From assembly GCA_026119855.1 (NCBI GenBank), contig JAOWBW010000305.1, positions 806,001 to 870,000 on the forward strand: DNA of 64,000 bases. The letters run 5' to 3'. The DNA is from Campanula takesimana (Eukaryota; Streptophyta; Magnoliopsida; Asterales; Campanulaceae). The position numbers and the translations under genes were made by a program. Positions within the stretch are counted from its first letter, which is position 1, and each line of letters starts with the position of its first letter. This document shows, one piece after another, positions 44,150 to 54,956 of the stretch. The notes below the pieces were generated by a model. That model was not told the DNA's origin and made no database searches. It saw only the letters and a program-made list of their open reading frames with translations.

Positions 44150-45660
44150 GACTTGAGGTTGTGTCTTGGATACAATGTGGGTTTTCTAGGCTTACGGGCT
44201 AGGGTTTGGAGAGAATGCGACTGCCTAGGCTCGAGGCTAGGGTTCGGAGAGAATATGGAAAGGCTATTGTATCCTAGGCATAAGACTAGCGGGGGATTGA
44301 GATTATAAATTTCCGAGGTTTCGAGACTAGGGTTTGGAGAGGTTGAGGTTTGGGAACTTCCTAGATGTTAGGGTTTCGAACAAGGGTTTGGAAACTGGTG
44401 TTTAAGGACCATGACTCTCCTAGGTTTGGGACTAGGGTTTAGAAATATCCTAGGCTTCGAGGCTAGGGCTTGGAGTTGTGGTAGGTTTAGAGATTGCAAA
44501 GGCGTTGGCTTTAGACCCAAGGTTGGGAGTTGAAAGGGTTGTGACTTCCTAGGCTTGAGACCATGGACCGTTGGGAAGAGGGATTGCTTTTGTGGAAGGT
44601 CCACTAAGCTTGATGTTAGGGTTCACCATTTTCCAGGATTGGTGACTATGGCTTGGAAAGGTTCATGGTAACCTAGGCTTTAGGCTAGGTTTTAAGGCTA
44701 AGGACTGTAAACTTCCTACGTTTTGAGACTAAGGTGAAGGAGTTTCCTAGGTATAGGACTGGGGTTTGAAGGGAATGTTGAATCCTAGGCTTGATGATAG
44801 AGTTTAAAGAGGATAATTTCTACCTAGCCTTGAGGCTAGGGTTTTAGAGCGAGTGCGACTACCTAGGCTTAAGGCTAGGGTTTAGAAAGAGTGCGACTAC
44901 CTAAGCTTGAGGCTAGGGTTTGGAGCGACTGCGACTACCTAGGCTCGAGGCTAGGGTTTAGAGCGAATGCGACTACCTAGGCTCGCGGCTAGGGTTTAGA
45001 GCGAATGCGGCTTCCTAGGCTTGAGGATAGGGTTGATTGAGTTTTGGACCGGGCATTATATCCTAGGTTTTGGACTAGGGTTCAACAAAACGGAGAATTG
45101 AGATTGTAAATTTCCTAGGTTTCGAGACTAGGGTTTCGGGAATTTGGAAATGATGTTGCATGCGGGGCTTTGGAAATTCCCTAGAACTTGGGCTAGGGTT
45201 AAAGAGGATGTTGCTACCTATGATCGAGGCTAGGGTTTAAGAATGATGTAACTTCCTAGGCTTTAGGCTAGGGTTTGGAAGGAGGTAATTACTTAGGCTT
45301 GGGGTTAGGGTTATGAATAGAAGGTAACTACCTAGGCTTGAGGCTAGGGTTTAGAGAGAAGGCGATTACCTAGGTTTGGGACTAGGGTTTAGAGGGAATA
45401 CGATTACCTAGGCTAGGCTTTGAATAGAAGGTGACTATCTAGGCTTGAGGCTAGGGTTTAGGAAAGGTGTAACTACCTAGGATCAAGGCTAGGGTTTAAG
45501 AAGGATGTAACTTCCTAGGCTTTAGGCTAGGGTTTGAAAGGATGTAATTACCTAGGCTTGAGGCTAGGGTTCAGAGAGAATGATATGACTACCTAGGCTC
45601 GAGGCTAGGGTTTAGAGAATGTGTTTACCTAGTTTTAAGGCTAGGGTTTGGAGATCAAAA
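44150..45660. repeat. Degenerate array of CCTAGGCTTGAGGCTAGGGTTT
   Basis: About 30 irregular units of 40-50 bp. Each has the imperfect palindrome CCTAGGCTT...GGCTAGG followed by AGGGTTT. In element sense this gives AAACCCTAGCC, which contains the telobox core AAACCCTA. Confidence 0.85.
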
Positions 45661-47400
45661 GCATTTGAAGGTTTGTCTTGGTTTAGACCGAGCAAGTTTG
45701 AGGTCTAAGAGTGTTGCGGTTTGGGGCAAATGAGCTTGATACCTCGTGGCTGGATAGGCTCGATAGATTAGGCCTAGGCTAAAGTTCTAGGGTTTAGCTA
45801 GGGTAAGACTCAGACACGTGTTGAGGAGACCGGGGCCTAATGGAATGGTAGGCGTGAGATCTAGGAGATTGAAGGCTGGGCAGGGTAGCATTGGGACATA
45901 AGGCTTTCAAGCGGGTAAGTCTTTTGTCCTAGATAAACCGCGTTATGGGTTAGGATCAAGCAGGCTTGAGGTCGGCCAAGGAGCAATGGATTGGGACCAG
46001 TTAAGGGTGTAAGGCGGACATGGCGGGTTTGGGTCTAAAGGTGTGCTAGGTGCGAACCATGTGCGGGAGATGGTCTGGATATGTGACCACGTTGGCGCTT
46101 TAGGTAAAGGGATTGAGTGTCCAAGACTTTGCTCGAGTACAATAGGTGCCTAAGTTGGATTGGGTATGCTTAGGACCGAAGTTTGTCTTAGAGGTCATTG
46201 CGAGTGACCAAACTTGTTCGGCGATTGTGACGGTAGGCTAGGGATGGGACCCGTACAAGTTTTGACCGGACGGGTTTTGATATCTTTATGGCATATCACG
46301 GTGCGCGGGAGGTCTTATGCGTTCGAGCACGTTTGAGGTTTGGACTCGTGGGGAAGAAAGGTTTGAGATCCATGGAGTTCAAGGGTGGACCTTGTAGGTG
46401 GTGAGGTTTGGACTCGGCTCGGATTAAGTAGGTTAGAGTCCTTAAGGGGTTGAAGGTCAGACTAGGAAGTCTTTTGAGGCTAATGGGTGACACTAGGTTG
46501 GTACTTGGTAGGTTTAAGAGTGGTAGGGTCATGGCTTGGACATGACGGGAGTCGGGAGATGTAGATGTGTCGCTTTTAGTCGGACCAAGTAGGCTTGGGA
46601 ATTAAAGAGTCCAAAGGGTGGAGGTCTAAGGTTATAGACCTAGAGAGTGGACAGTTTTGTGATCTAAAGGGTTTAGGAGTTGAGACCTAATGTGTGGATC
46701 GGATATGGTAGAGACTTAAAAGATAGGCGATTGGTAGACTCGAGTGGTCTTGGGATCTAAAGGATCGCTCAACAGGTTAAACTGAGTAGACCTAAGAGGT
46801 TGGACCTAGGAGGATAAGAGACCTATTTCTTAGACAAGGTAAGGATGAGTATGTGTTGGTAGGTTTGAGATCTAGGAGATCGGGTAGGCTCGGGACCGGT
46901 AGGTTCGGGACCTAATGGGTCACCCTAAGGATTTGGCTTTGGTTAACTGGTTTAAGGTCTGAAGTTTTGGGTAGAACCGGTTTGAGGCCGAAGGGGTCAT
47001 GCTACGAACTTGCGGAAGGTCGAGCTAAGAGGTTATGATGTAACCTAGGTAAGACTCACCGGGTAGATTTGGGACCTAGGTAAGACTGATCGGGTAGGCT
47101 CGGGACCTAGAGAGTTTATGGTGTAACTTAGGCAAGACTGACCGGGTAGGCTTGGGACCTAAGGTTTTGAACCAGGTAGGTTGGGACCTAAGGGTATCCT
47201 ATTGTGTAGAAAATAGGGTGAAGGACCGAGTCGGTTCAAGAATCACAAAGATGGGTCTCAGAGTGGACCGAGGAGGTTTATACAAATTTTGTGGAGACCG
47301 AGAGTGCGGGTTTATAAACAAAGTGTCGTGGAAGAGAAAACTTTTGAAAGTGTTATGACTTTATAAAGATGCTTTATAATTAATTACGATTCTAACCAAT
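45661..47400. repeat. Highly degenerate GG-rich repeat region in B
   Basis: Scattered GGTAGGCT(T/C)GGGACCTA and GTTTGAGG words at irregular spacing, especially 46880-47180, suggest an old tandem array related to those on either side. The open frames here show no domain. Confidence 0.45.
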
Positions 47401-47416
47401 TCAAATAGTTTTTCAC

Positions 47417-47674
47417 GTGCCGAGTTTGACGATGAGGGGTGTCCATCTTCCAAGTACATCCTTGTTGAAGCCTCGGTATTCTCTGGGAAACCACATAGTC
47501 GACGCATTCCATCGGGGACTTTCTAATTTGGTGAGCGGGTACCCTTCCTCCTTTGAGAAATTCTACGTCGAGCTTGATGATGAGGGATGCCCTTCTTCTA
47601 AGTATGTGCTTATCGAAGCCTCAATATTCTCTGAGAAACAGCATAGTCGACCCATTCTGTTGGGGAAACCCTAG
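47417..47674 (+). pseudogene. Duplicated coding-like segment in the 3' region of B
   Basis: Two related segments of about 31 codons lie in different plus-strand frames. The first (about 47423-47516) encodes EFDDEGCPSSKYILVEAS; the second (about 47568-47670) encodes ELDDEGCPSSKYVLIEAS. Both continue with a FSxKxHSR-type tail. They are separated by about 50 bp with a frame change. Nucleotide differences fall largely at silent positions, suggesting past coding. They are antisense to B. The source protein is not recognised. Confidence 0.45.
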
Positions 47675-47733
47675 TTCGATAAGGGTGTAGAGCGGGGTAT
47701 CCTACCTCCTTTAAGACGCACCCTTTTTTCTGC

Positions 47734-47763
47734 CTAGACCGCCCTTGCGGGTTTTCAATCTAG
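47734..47763 (-). ncRNA. Motif-1 hairpin candidate, B copy 1
   Basis: The minus strand folds as a 7-bp stem (UAGAUUG with CGGUCUA), an AAAA bulge, and CCC-GCAA-GGG. See the A copies at 58531-58617. Confidence 0.5.
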
Positions 47764-47892
47764 CGGGCATCTCTTTTGCGTCATTTTTTTTTTTTATTTA
47801 TTATATATATATATTTTTTTTTGAAATCATTCAGTTGACTCAAAAAAGGAAAAAAGAATTGTTTGAAAACATGCGGGGGCATTTTGGGGAGA

Positions 47893-47916
47893 GTAAGAGA
47901 GAGAGAGAGAGAGAGA
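47893..47916. repeat. (GA)n microsatellite
   Basis: About 12 AG/GA units inside B. Confidence 0.85.
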
Positions 47917-48270
47917 TAGTACTCACATTTTGACTCTTTGAGCAACTGAGGGTATATATGTACAAAAGGGAGGAAGCCCCTGCTTTGACAGAAAGTAAGT
48001 GTTTAGCTCTTTCCTATATTGTAGAACGGAAGACTTGTCGAGACATTTGAAAATTGTTTTATTCAAGATTCTCATTTGATTGCTCGAGAATGGACCTCGT
48101 TGATTAGTTAATGAGTTATGGTTAATTGGTAAACAAGTAGCCTCAAATTAATAAATGTTTTGATCAATTGTGAGTGAAGAAGTCAGGAGTAGAAATATGG
48201 GGGAAGAGAGAAGAGAAGGAAAATTGGCTACGAGGTGGGTTGTGTATATTTTGGACCGGACCCTAAGGTT

Positions 48271-48314
48271 GCCTACGTTCTCCTCAATGTGAGAAGCTCA
48301 GGTCCGCGTAGTTC
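48271..48314 (-). repeat. GAACUACG motif-2 copy in B
   Basis: The minus strand has GAACTACG, GGACCTGAGC, an inner stem, then AACGTAGGC, nearly identical to the LTR copy. Confidence 0.6.
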
Positions 48315-48710
48315 GGGGATGACCCGCTTGACGATGGTGTCGGGTTTCAGTGGGTATGTGTGGGAGGAAAGAAAAGAAAGAAAGTTGGACCAGGTAGGTT
48401 ATGTTTGGCTTTGAGTGGTTGCCCGGTTGACGATGAAGTTGGTTTTGAGTTTAGGGGTGTGAGGTTCGTTTGAGGTGAGTTGTTCTTTGTAGCTCATTGC
48501 GGTGGATTACTCCTTTGTAGTTGTTGCAGTGGATTGCTCCATCGTAGTTGTCATGGGTTGCTGCCGTTTATCTACTTTGTAAGGAAAGAAAGGAAAATAG
48601 AACATTTGAGGTGAAAAGAAAATGGGAATTTTACTTTTCCATGGTGATAGCCCCTTCTATTTTCCTTTTTCTTTTTTATTTTATCTCTTTGTGCACACCC
48701 TTTTTTTTGC

Positions 48711-48803
48711 CTAGGCCGCCCTTTCGGGTTTTCAACCTAGCGGGCTTCTTTTTGTGCAATGCTCTAACTTTTGCCTAGGTCGCCCTTTTGGGTTTCAACC
48801 TAG
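48711..48803 (-). ncRNA. Motif-1 hairpin candidates, B copies 2 and 3
   Basis: 48711-48740: the stem has a G-C pair where copy 1 has A-U, and the loop is GAAA. 48775-48803: the stem has the same G-C pair plus a U-A pair replacing U-G, and the loop is AAAA. Flanking GCC/GGC extend the stem. Confidence 0.5.
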
Positions 48804-49689
48804 CGAGCCATATTTTTTTTTTATATTTGTACATGAAACATTGGGCAAGACAAGCCCCTAGTTTGCTTTCGCCTCTCTCGATTGCGAGGTAGCTTCCTTA
48901 TAGTTCAAGCGACCTTTTGCTGGCGGTGGGCATCCTAGCCCCTTGATTTTCATCGGTAGAGCTCCATTGGATTATCACGTGCACCAATTAATGGCATGAA
49001 TGACTTCGTGCACTTGTCTTACATTTGTGATGGAATACGGACAGCCCCAGTGTAACGGCATGTAGTACTCATGATAGGAACAAACCAATCCTTTAAATTG
49101 TGGCAGCATGGATGTCTATTTGATGATGAGCAACCGCAGTCCATTTCTTTGTCACGACCTTATAAAAAGGGGTCTAATGGTGGGATGAGAGGCGTATGAG
49201 GATAGTGTATGGGAGAAGGTGTATATAGAGAGTGTACATGAAGTGTGTACAAATGGTGAGTGTATAGAGAGAGTATACGGGGGTAGAATGTAGAGAGAAG
49301 GGAAAGTGATTCGTTCACCCAATTGATCGAAGCATTTGTTATTTTGAGATTAATCGTTTACTTAGTTATGTGAATGGTTTGTGGGTCCATTTACCTTTTA
49401 ATGAGTCGTCATTAATGAGTAAGATTAAGATTAATTCATCATATAAAGATATAGCAATCAAGCGAAAATGGTGAATAAGACAATTTTCATGAAATTGATA
49501 TATGCAAGCTTATGTCTCAAGTCTAGAGAGAAAAGAAAAGAAATGAAGACCCTTTTATTGGAACTAAAAGATTTAAACTGACTAGTCCGGGGTGGACTTT
49601 TACTTAAAGAAACAAAAATCGTCCAAGGTGGACTTTTGACTAAGGACACTCTAGAACCTACGAAGACTGAATGACCCTTTTCTTTTCTT

Positions 49690-50370
49690 TTATTTAAAGG
49701 AGGTAGCCCCAATTTCCTCTTTTGCCCATGCCCATGTATTCCGTTGGCGGGTGATGACTCCGCTGTTAATGAGGCTTTGAATCTTTCTCCTCAATTGGAG
49801 GCAATCTTCGGTGTCATGCCCAATGTACTGGTGGTATTGGCAGTGTTTGGAGGGATCCAAGCCTTGCTTCACCTTACTTGGTTCATAATTGAACAAAGGA
49901 GACAACTTGCCGGCTTGAACTAGACTTTTGAAGAGTTTGTCCAAGTCGTCGAATTCGCGCTCGTCCTTCCTTTCACGAACTGTCTTTGAGGGTGATTTAG
50001 GTACCGGCACCCCTTGTTGATGAGTAGTCATAGGAGGCATCCCGACGGGGACAGTCTGTGGCGGCCCGTACATTTGAGGAGCGTACGGGTGTTGACATTG
50101 AGCAAGAGGGAGAACTCGACTGAGGTAATCATAAACGCCACGAATGTCAGACAAATGGCGCCTCTCGATATCTCTTAGGGTCTTATGCATCTCCTTCTGA
50201 AAGTGTGTTGCTTGCTCGTTGAGAATGGCCTTAAAATGGATTGCTTGTTCATCGAGGATGGCTTCGAAGTGGGATGCTTGCTTACTGAGAGCAGTACCGG
50301 TGTAGAGGATTGTCTCGGGATCTTGGGTAGCAGCTTCAGTTGCAACTTCGATGTTCCTTGCAGCCGACAT
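49690..50370 (-). CDS. Solitary zinc-knuckle ORF of non-autonomous element B
   Basis: An intact 226-codon frame starting at ATG 50370. Residues 30-75 form an amphipathic, probably coiled-coil region with an approximately 11-residue repeat (HFEAILDEQAI, HFKAILNEQAT, HFQKEMHKTL). A Pro-rich linker follows (about 95-130), then DLDKLFKSLVQAGKLSPLFNYEP and a CX2HX4HX4C knuckle at about 183-196 (C, H, H, C in CQYHQYIGHDTEDC). The C-terminal third aligns with A's Gag around its own CHHC modules; the capsid core is missing. It is the only intact frame in B's 14 kb apart from repeat artefacts. It may be an RNA-binding Gag derivative or a relic not yet mutated because B is young. Confidence 0.65.
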   Translation of the reverse strand: MSAARNIEVATEAATQDPETILYTGTALSKQASHFEAILDEQAIHFKAILNEQATHFQKEMHKTLRDIERRHLSDIRGVYDYLSRVLPLAQCQHPYAPQMYGPPQTVPVGMPPMTTHQQGVPVPKSPSKTVRERKDEREFDDLDKLFKSLVQAGKLSPLFNYEPSKVKQGLDPSKHCQYHQYIGHDTEDCLQLRRKIQSLINSGVITRQRNTWAWAKEEIGATSFK

Positions 50371-50516
50371 GATGCAGAACTCTACGTCATGAAAGAATTA
50401 GATTCGTATTTAATGATAAGGCATCGTTATAAAAATCATTTTTTGGAAAAGAGTCGGTCTCCACATTTTTGAAATGCATTTTGGTAAAAAATTGAAAGTT
50501 TGACCAGGCCGAAGTT

Positions 50517-50582
50517 GCCTACGTTCCCCTTATCATGAGGGAGAGGTCCCACACAATAAGAGGCTCAAGTCGCCGTAGTTCG
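50517..50582 (-). repeat. GAACUACG motif-2 copy with enlarged loop
   Basis: The outer arms GAACTACG and AACGTAGGC are conserved. The inner stem is CUCUUAU with AUAAGGG, different in sequence from the other copies but still paired. It lies just upstream of the B ORF. Confidence 0.55.
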
Positions 50583-50694
50583 AATCAAGTCAGACTTTTA
50601 AAAAGAGGTGAGAGATGACCATAGGGGTCAAAAAGAGGGAGATGACTCGGTCTGTAGTCAAGCATGGGTGAGGAAGACCTATAGGAATCGGGTA

Positions 50695-52915
50695 AGGTTT
50701 GACTTAAGGTTTGACCTAAATTTGACCTAAGGTTTGACCTAAGGTTTGAGACAAGAAGTGGTTCAAGCTAGAATGCGACAATAATGGTGGTTTGACCTAG
50801 ATGGGTGTAGGATAGGTCGACCTAATTGAGAAAAGGTTGGATTGACCTATATGGTGAATGGATCAAGATAGCGGGTTGTAACGGGTTGCCTATGGGATGA
50901 TCTAAACGGGATAGGCATGGTTTGACCTAAGCGGGTCAAAGGTTGACCTATTCGGGTTGGTGGACTAAGGAAGGTTGGAGATTGACCTAGATGGATCCAA
51001 GATAGGTAAGTCGACCTAAGCAGGTCACGGGTTGACCTTTGACGGGTCGAAGGTGAAGGGGTAGTTTTAACCTAAGACGGACAAGTTGGACCTAAATGGG
51101 TTGACCTAGGTTGGTCTGGACGACGGTGGGTCAAATAATGACCTAGGTGGGTCAAGATGACGGCTCGACCTAAGGGGGTTAGGACCAAAGGTAATTGGGT
51201 TCACCTATGGAATCAAAGATTGACCTAAGAGGTCGAAAACGGATAAGGTTGACCTAGGAGTCCAAGTTTGACCTAAGAGGTCGAAGGTGATTGGGTTGAC
51301 CTAGGAGGTCAAAGGTTGACCTAAGAGGTTAACGGGTGATAATGTTGACCGAGGGGGTCAAAGGTTGACCTAAGAGGTCAAAGGTGGATGTGGTTGACCT
51401 AAGAGGTCAAAGGCGGATGAGAATGACCTATGGGGTCAAAGGTTGACATAGGAGGTCAAAGACGATAAAGTTTACCTAGGGGGTTAAATGTGATAAGGTT
51501 GTCCTAGGAGGTCAAGGGTTGACCTAAGAGGTCAGAGGCGGATACAGTTGACCTAGGCGGTCAAGGGTTGACCTAAGAGGTCGAGGGGTGACCTAAGAGA
51601 TCGAGGGGTGATAAAGTTGACCTAAGGGGTCCAAGGTTTGACCTATGGGGTCAAAGGCAGATGAGAATGACCTATGGGGTCAAAGGTTGACCTACGAGGT
51701 CAAGGGCGGATGAGGTTGACCTAAGGGGTCAAAGGTTGACCTAAGAGGTCGAGGGGTGACCTAAGGGGTTGAAGGTGATAAGGTTGACCCAGGAGGTCAA
51801 GGGTAGACCTAAGAGGTCAAAGGTGGGTAAGGTTGACCTAGGGGGTCAAAGGTTGACTTAAACGGATAAGATTGACCTAGGGGTCAAAGGTTGGCCTAAG
51901 AGGTCAAAGGGTGGTAAGGTTGACCTAGGCGGTTAAAGGTTGACCTAGGAGGTCAAAGGTAGATAAGGTTGACCTAGGAGGTCAAGGTTGACCTAAGAGG
52001 TCGGAGGCGGATAAAGTTGACCTAGGCGGTCAAGGGTTGACCTAAGAGGTCGAGGGGTGACCTAAGAGGTCGAGGGTGATAAGGTTGACCTAGGAGGTCA
52101 AGGGTAGACCTAAGAGGTCAAAGGCGGATAAGGTTGACCTATGGGGTCAAAGGTTGACCTAAGAGGTCGAAGGTTGACCTAAGGGGGTCAAGAGCAGAGA
52201 AAGTTGACCTAGGGGGTCAAAGGTTGACCTAAGAGGTTAAAAGACAAATGAGGTTGACCTAGGGGTCAAAAGTTGACTTAAACGGATAAGATTGACCTAA
52301 GGGGGTCAAGAGCGGAGAAGGTTGACCTAGGGGTCAAAGGTTGACCTAAGGGGGTCAAGAGCGGAGAAAGTTGACCTAGGGGGTCAAAGGTTGACCTAGG
52401 AGGTCAAAGGTTCAGAGGGTTGACCTAGGCGGTCAAAGGTTGACCTACGGGGCCAAAGGTTGAGAAGGTTGACCTAGGAGGTCAAAGGTTGACCTAGGAG
52501 GTCAAAGGTTGACCTAGGAGGTCAAAGGTTGACCTAAGGGGTCAAAGGCGGATAAGGTTGACCTAGGAGGTCAAAAGTTGGTAAGGGTTGACCCAGGGGG
52601 TCAAAGGTTGACCTAGGGGGTCAAAGGTAGATAAAGTTGACCTAGGCGGTCAAAGGTTGATAAGGTTGACCTAGGGGGTCAAAGGTTGACCTAGGAGGTC
52701 AAAGGTTCAGAGGGTTGACCTAGGCGGTCAAAGGTTGACCTAGGGGGTCAAAGGTTGAGAAGGTTGACTTAGGCGGTCAAAGGTTGACCTAGGAGGTCAA
52801 AGGTTGACCTAAGGGGTCAAAGGCGGATAAGGTTGACCTATGAGGTCAAAAGTTGGTAAGGGTTGACCTAGGGGGTCAAAGGTTGAGAAGGTTGACCTAG
52901 GCGGTCGAAGGTGAA
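50695..52915 (-). repeat. GGTCAA/TTGACC (W-box-like) array of element B
   Basis: About 2.2 kb of inverted units, in sense GGTCAACCTTTGACC, at 17-40 bp spacing. TTGACC and TTGACT match the WRKY-bound W-box core TTGAC(C/T). Each inverted pair can also fold into a 6-bp hairpin in RNA. It lies between the leader minisatellite and the ORF. Unit length varies. Confidence 0.92.
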
Positions 52916-53449
52916 GGGTAGACCCAAATGGATCGCAATGATGGCCCAACGAATGAGCGATGGACCTTAGAGGTCGCCTAGATGCAATGCACATTTTATT
53001 TTGCGAAAAGTTTTGCATTTATTTACATCCTAAATGGGTGGTCCGAAGAGTGTCCTAATCTCTATGTGTGGGTTGACACGGGTTAGGTTAAAGGTTCCCA
53101 CCGCTCGCGGAACGTACACGGTGAGTGGAGTAGACGAGTGACTCGAAAAATGTGAGGCAGTAGCGCACAAATTCCTGCACATCGAATACTCCGGGTAGTA
53201 GGGACCTGTGCAGTGCTGACACGGACTAGTGGTAGTGTGTGGCAAGAAACTAATTCTTTTTAAGGAGAAAAGAGAGAAGTTTTGAATGTTTGAATGATGC
53301 TATGCAATGCAATGCAGGAGAAGGAAAATAATGTACAAGGGAGCATAGCAGAGTTTTGTTTGACCCTAATACTAAGGCGAAAATAACAAAGGTACATGGT
53401 ACAAGGTACAAGGTACGAGTATTAACATAGCGGAGTGCGCGGGTGTTGT

Positions 53450-53797
53450 GTGTAAACATGGCTTAACTGTAAGGGGCACGTGAAAACATGGCAAGTGTGC
53501 ATGTGTAAACATGGCAGGTGTGTGCATGTCTAACATGGCAGGTGTGTGCATGTGTAAACATGGCAGGTGTGTGCATGTGTAAACATGGCAGGTGTTTGCA
53601 TGTGTAAACATGGCAGGTATGTGCATGTCTAACATGGCAGGTGTGTGCATGTGTAAACATGGCAGGTGTGTGCATGTGTAAACATGGCAGGTGTGTCCAT
53701 GTGTAAACATGGCAGGTGTGTGCATGTGTAAACATGGCAGGTGTGTGCATGTGTAAACATGGCAGGTGTGTGCATGTGTAAACATGGCAAGCATCAT
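53450..53797 (-). repeat. Leader minisatellite (B)
   Basis: About 13-14 units of the A-type TGCCATGTTTACACATGCACACACC repeat on the minus strand, beginning 67 bp inside the 5' LTR. Stop-free in all sense frames. Confidence 0.9.
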
Positions 53798-53845
53798 GAT
53801 GTGACGAAAGTTAGACCCACTAAGTTTGAAAAAGTTTCAAAGCAG

Positions 53846-53863
53846 TCCCCAGCGGAGTCGCCA
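53846..53863 (-). other. Element B primer-binding site
   Basis: The minus strand is TGGCGACTCCGCTGGGGA, identical to A. Confidence 0.85.
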
Positions 53864-53864
53864 C

Positions 53865-54951
53865 TGTGAATACGTGTGTTTAAATTTGAGAATATTCATA
53901 GTAACATTAAAATTATGAGAGTCGCCACGCCGTTTTAATTAAAGCCAAAACATTGAGAAAAAGCATTTTTAGTGGGTTCGGGGGTCAAATTACAACAAGA
54001 GAAGAATATTGGACGTTATCACTCCTATTGCCCGAATGATCGGTCTTTCTATCATGATGAATGTGTTAGTAGTGTGTTAGTGTTTGAGACCGGATCCGAA
54101 GATTGCCTACGTTCCTCTCAATGTGAGAAGCTCAGGTCAGCGTAGTTCGAGAAGAATTTAGAATAGGCAGAAGAATCGGGATCATGCATAATGAGGGGGG
54201 AATTACCTAAAGATTAGGGTTTAGAAGTAGTTCCTAGATCATCCTCGGGTTGATGAACCCTCGATCATCATCGGCTATGAAATAACATGTAATTATGAAG
54301 ATCGCAACCCTAAATATAGCATAAATAAGGTTTTAATCTATGAACACGAAGAACATGTGAAGAACATATATGAACATATGAATAAACATGCGAAGCATAT
54401 GAAGAAACTATGAATAAACATGCAAGAACATGAATATAAAAGATCTACATTAGAAATAATGCAAGAACATGAAGAAAAAGTTAGAAAACTTACCTATGTT
54501 GGCAAGAAATAAACCTTGATCTTCTTGGAGGTTTGAATGCTAATTAGAGAGCAAAATTGTGTTTAAGAAACTCTCAAATTCGGATCTCCAAAACCAATGG
54601 AATGGAGTGGTTTATATAGTAAACTGATGGGGGGATCTGATGGTCCAGATCATCCAGCGCAAGATTGGCCGCCTGGCCATTGTTGAAGCCGGTTACAAGA
54701 GTGGCCGCGTGGCCAAGATCAACGCGGAGCAATGTTGGCCGCGTGGCCAAGGCTGCCGGCTGACTTGATTCTTAAGTTAGGGTTTCTGCATGGTTTTAAG
54801 GAAACCATTTACTACCTAATTTGATAGATTTTGTCATAAATGAGATATTTTGGGAATCCGGGACAAGTCTTTGCAAGGTTTCTAATTCCTATAAAGTCCT
54901 TGTATTTTTGGGAAACTCCTAATAAACTCATTTTCAGGTCGGGTACTAACA
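53865..54951 (-). repeat. Element B 5' LTR
   Basis: 1087 bp. Differences from 40928-42014 seen by eye: one base near 53882, a T-run indel, one base in GCCTACG, a G-run indel and one base in CCTCGGG. TATA on the minus strand at about 54610-54617. It reads antisense into A's pol and supplies an in-frame ATG at 54840. Confidence 0.9.
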
Positions 54952-54956
54952 CAAAC

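Larger units (their letters stand above)
40928..54951 (-). mobile_element. Element B: non-autonomous Tat-family element built largely of tandem arrays
   Basis: 14.0 kb, with two 1087-bp LTRs and a perfect CAAAC duplication. In sense (minus) order: LTR, primer site, leader minisatellite, about 2.2 kb of GGTCAA/TTGACC array, one 226-codon ORF, then about 7.7 kb without pol that carries hairpin motifs, several different tandem arrays and a purine tract (GAGGGGCTAC) before the 3' LTR. The LTRs differ by about three substitutions and two one-base indels by eye, so insertion is recent. LTR, primer site and leader are homologous to A, suggesting mobilisation by an A-like element. Arrays in 3' untranslated regions are a known property of Tat/Ogre elements; a leader array is less usual. 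Confidence 0.88.

Noticed and set aside
43680..47360. Several 60-80 codon frames in the arrays of B
   Set aside because: They follow the repeat periodicity and show no protein-family features.
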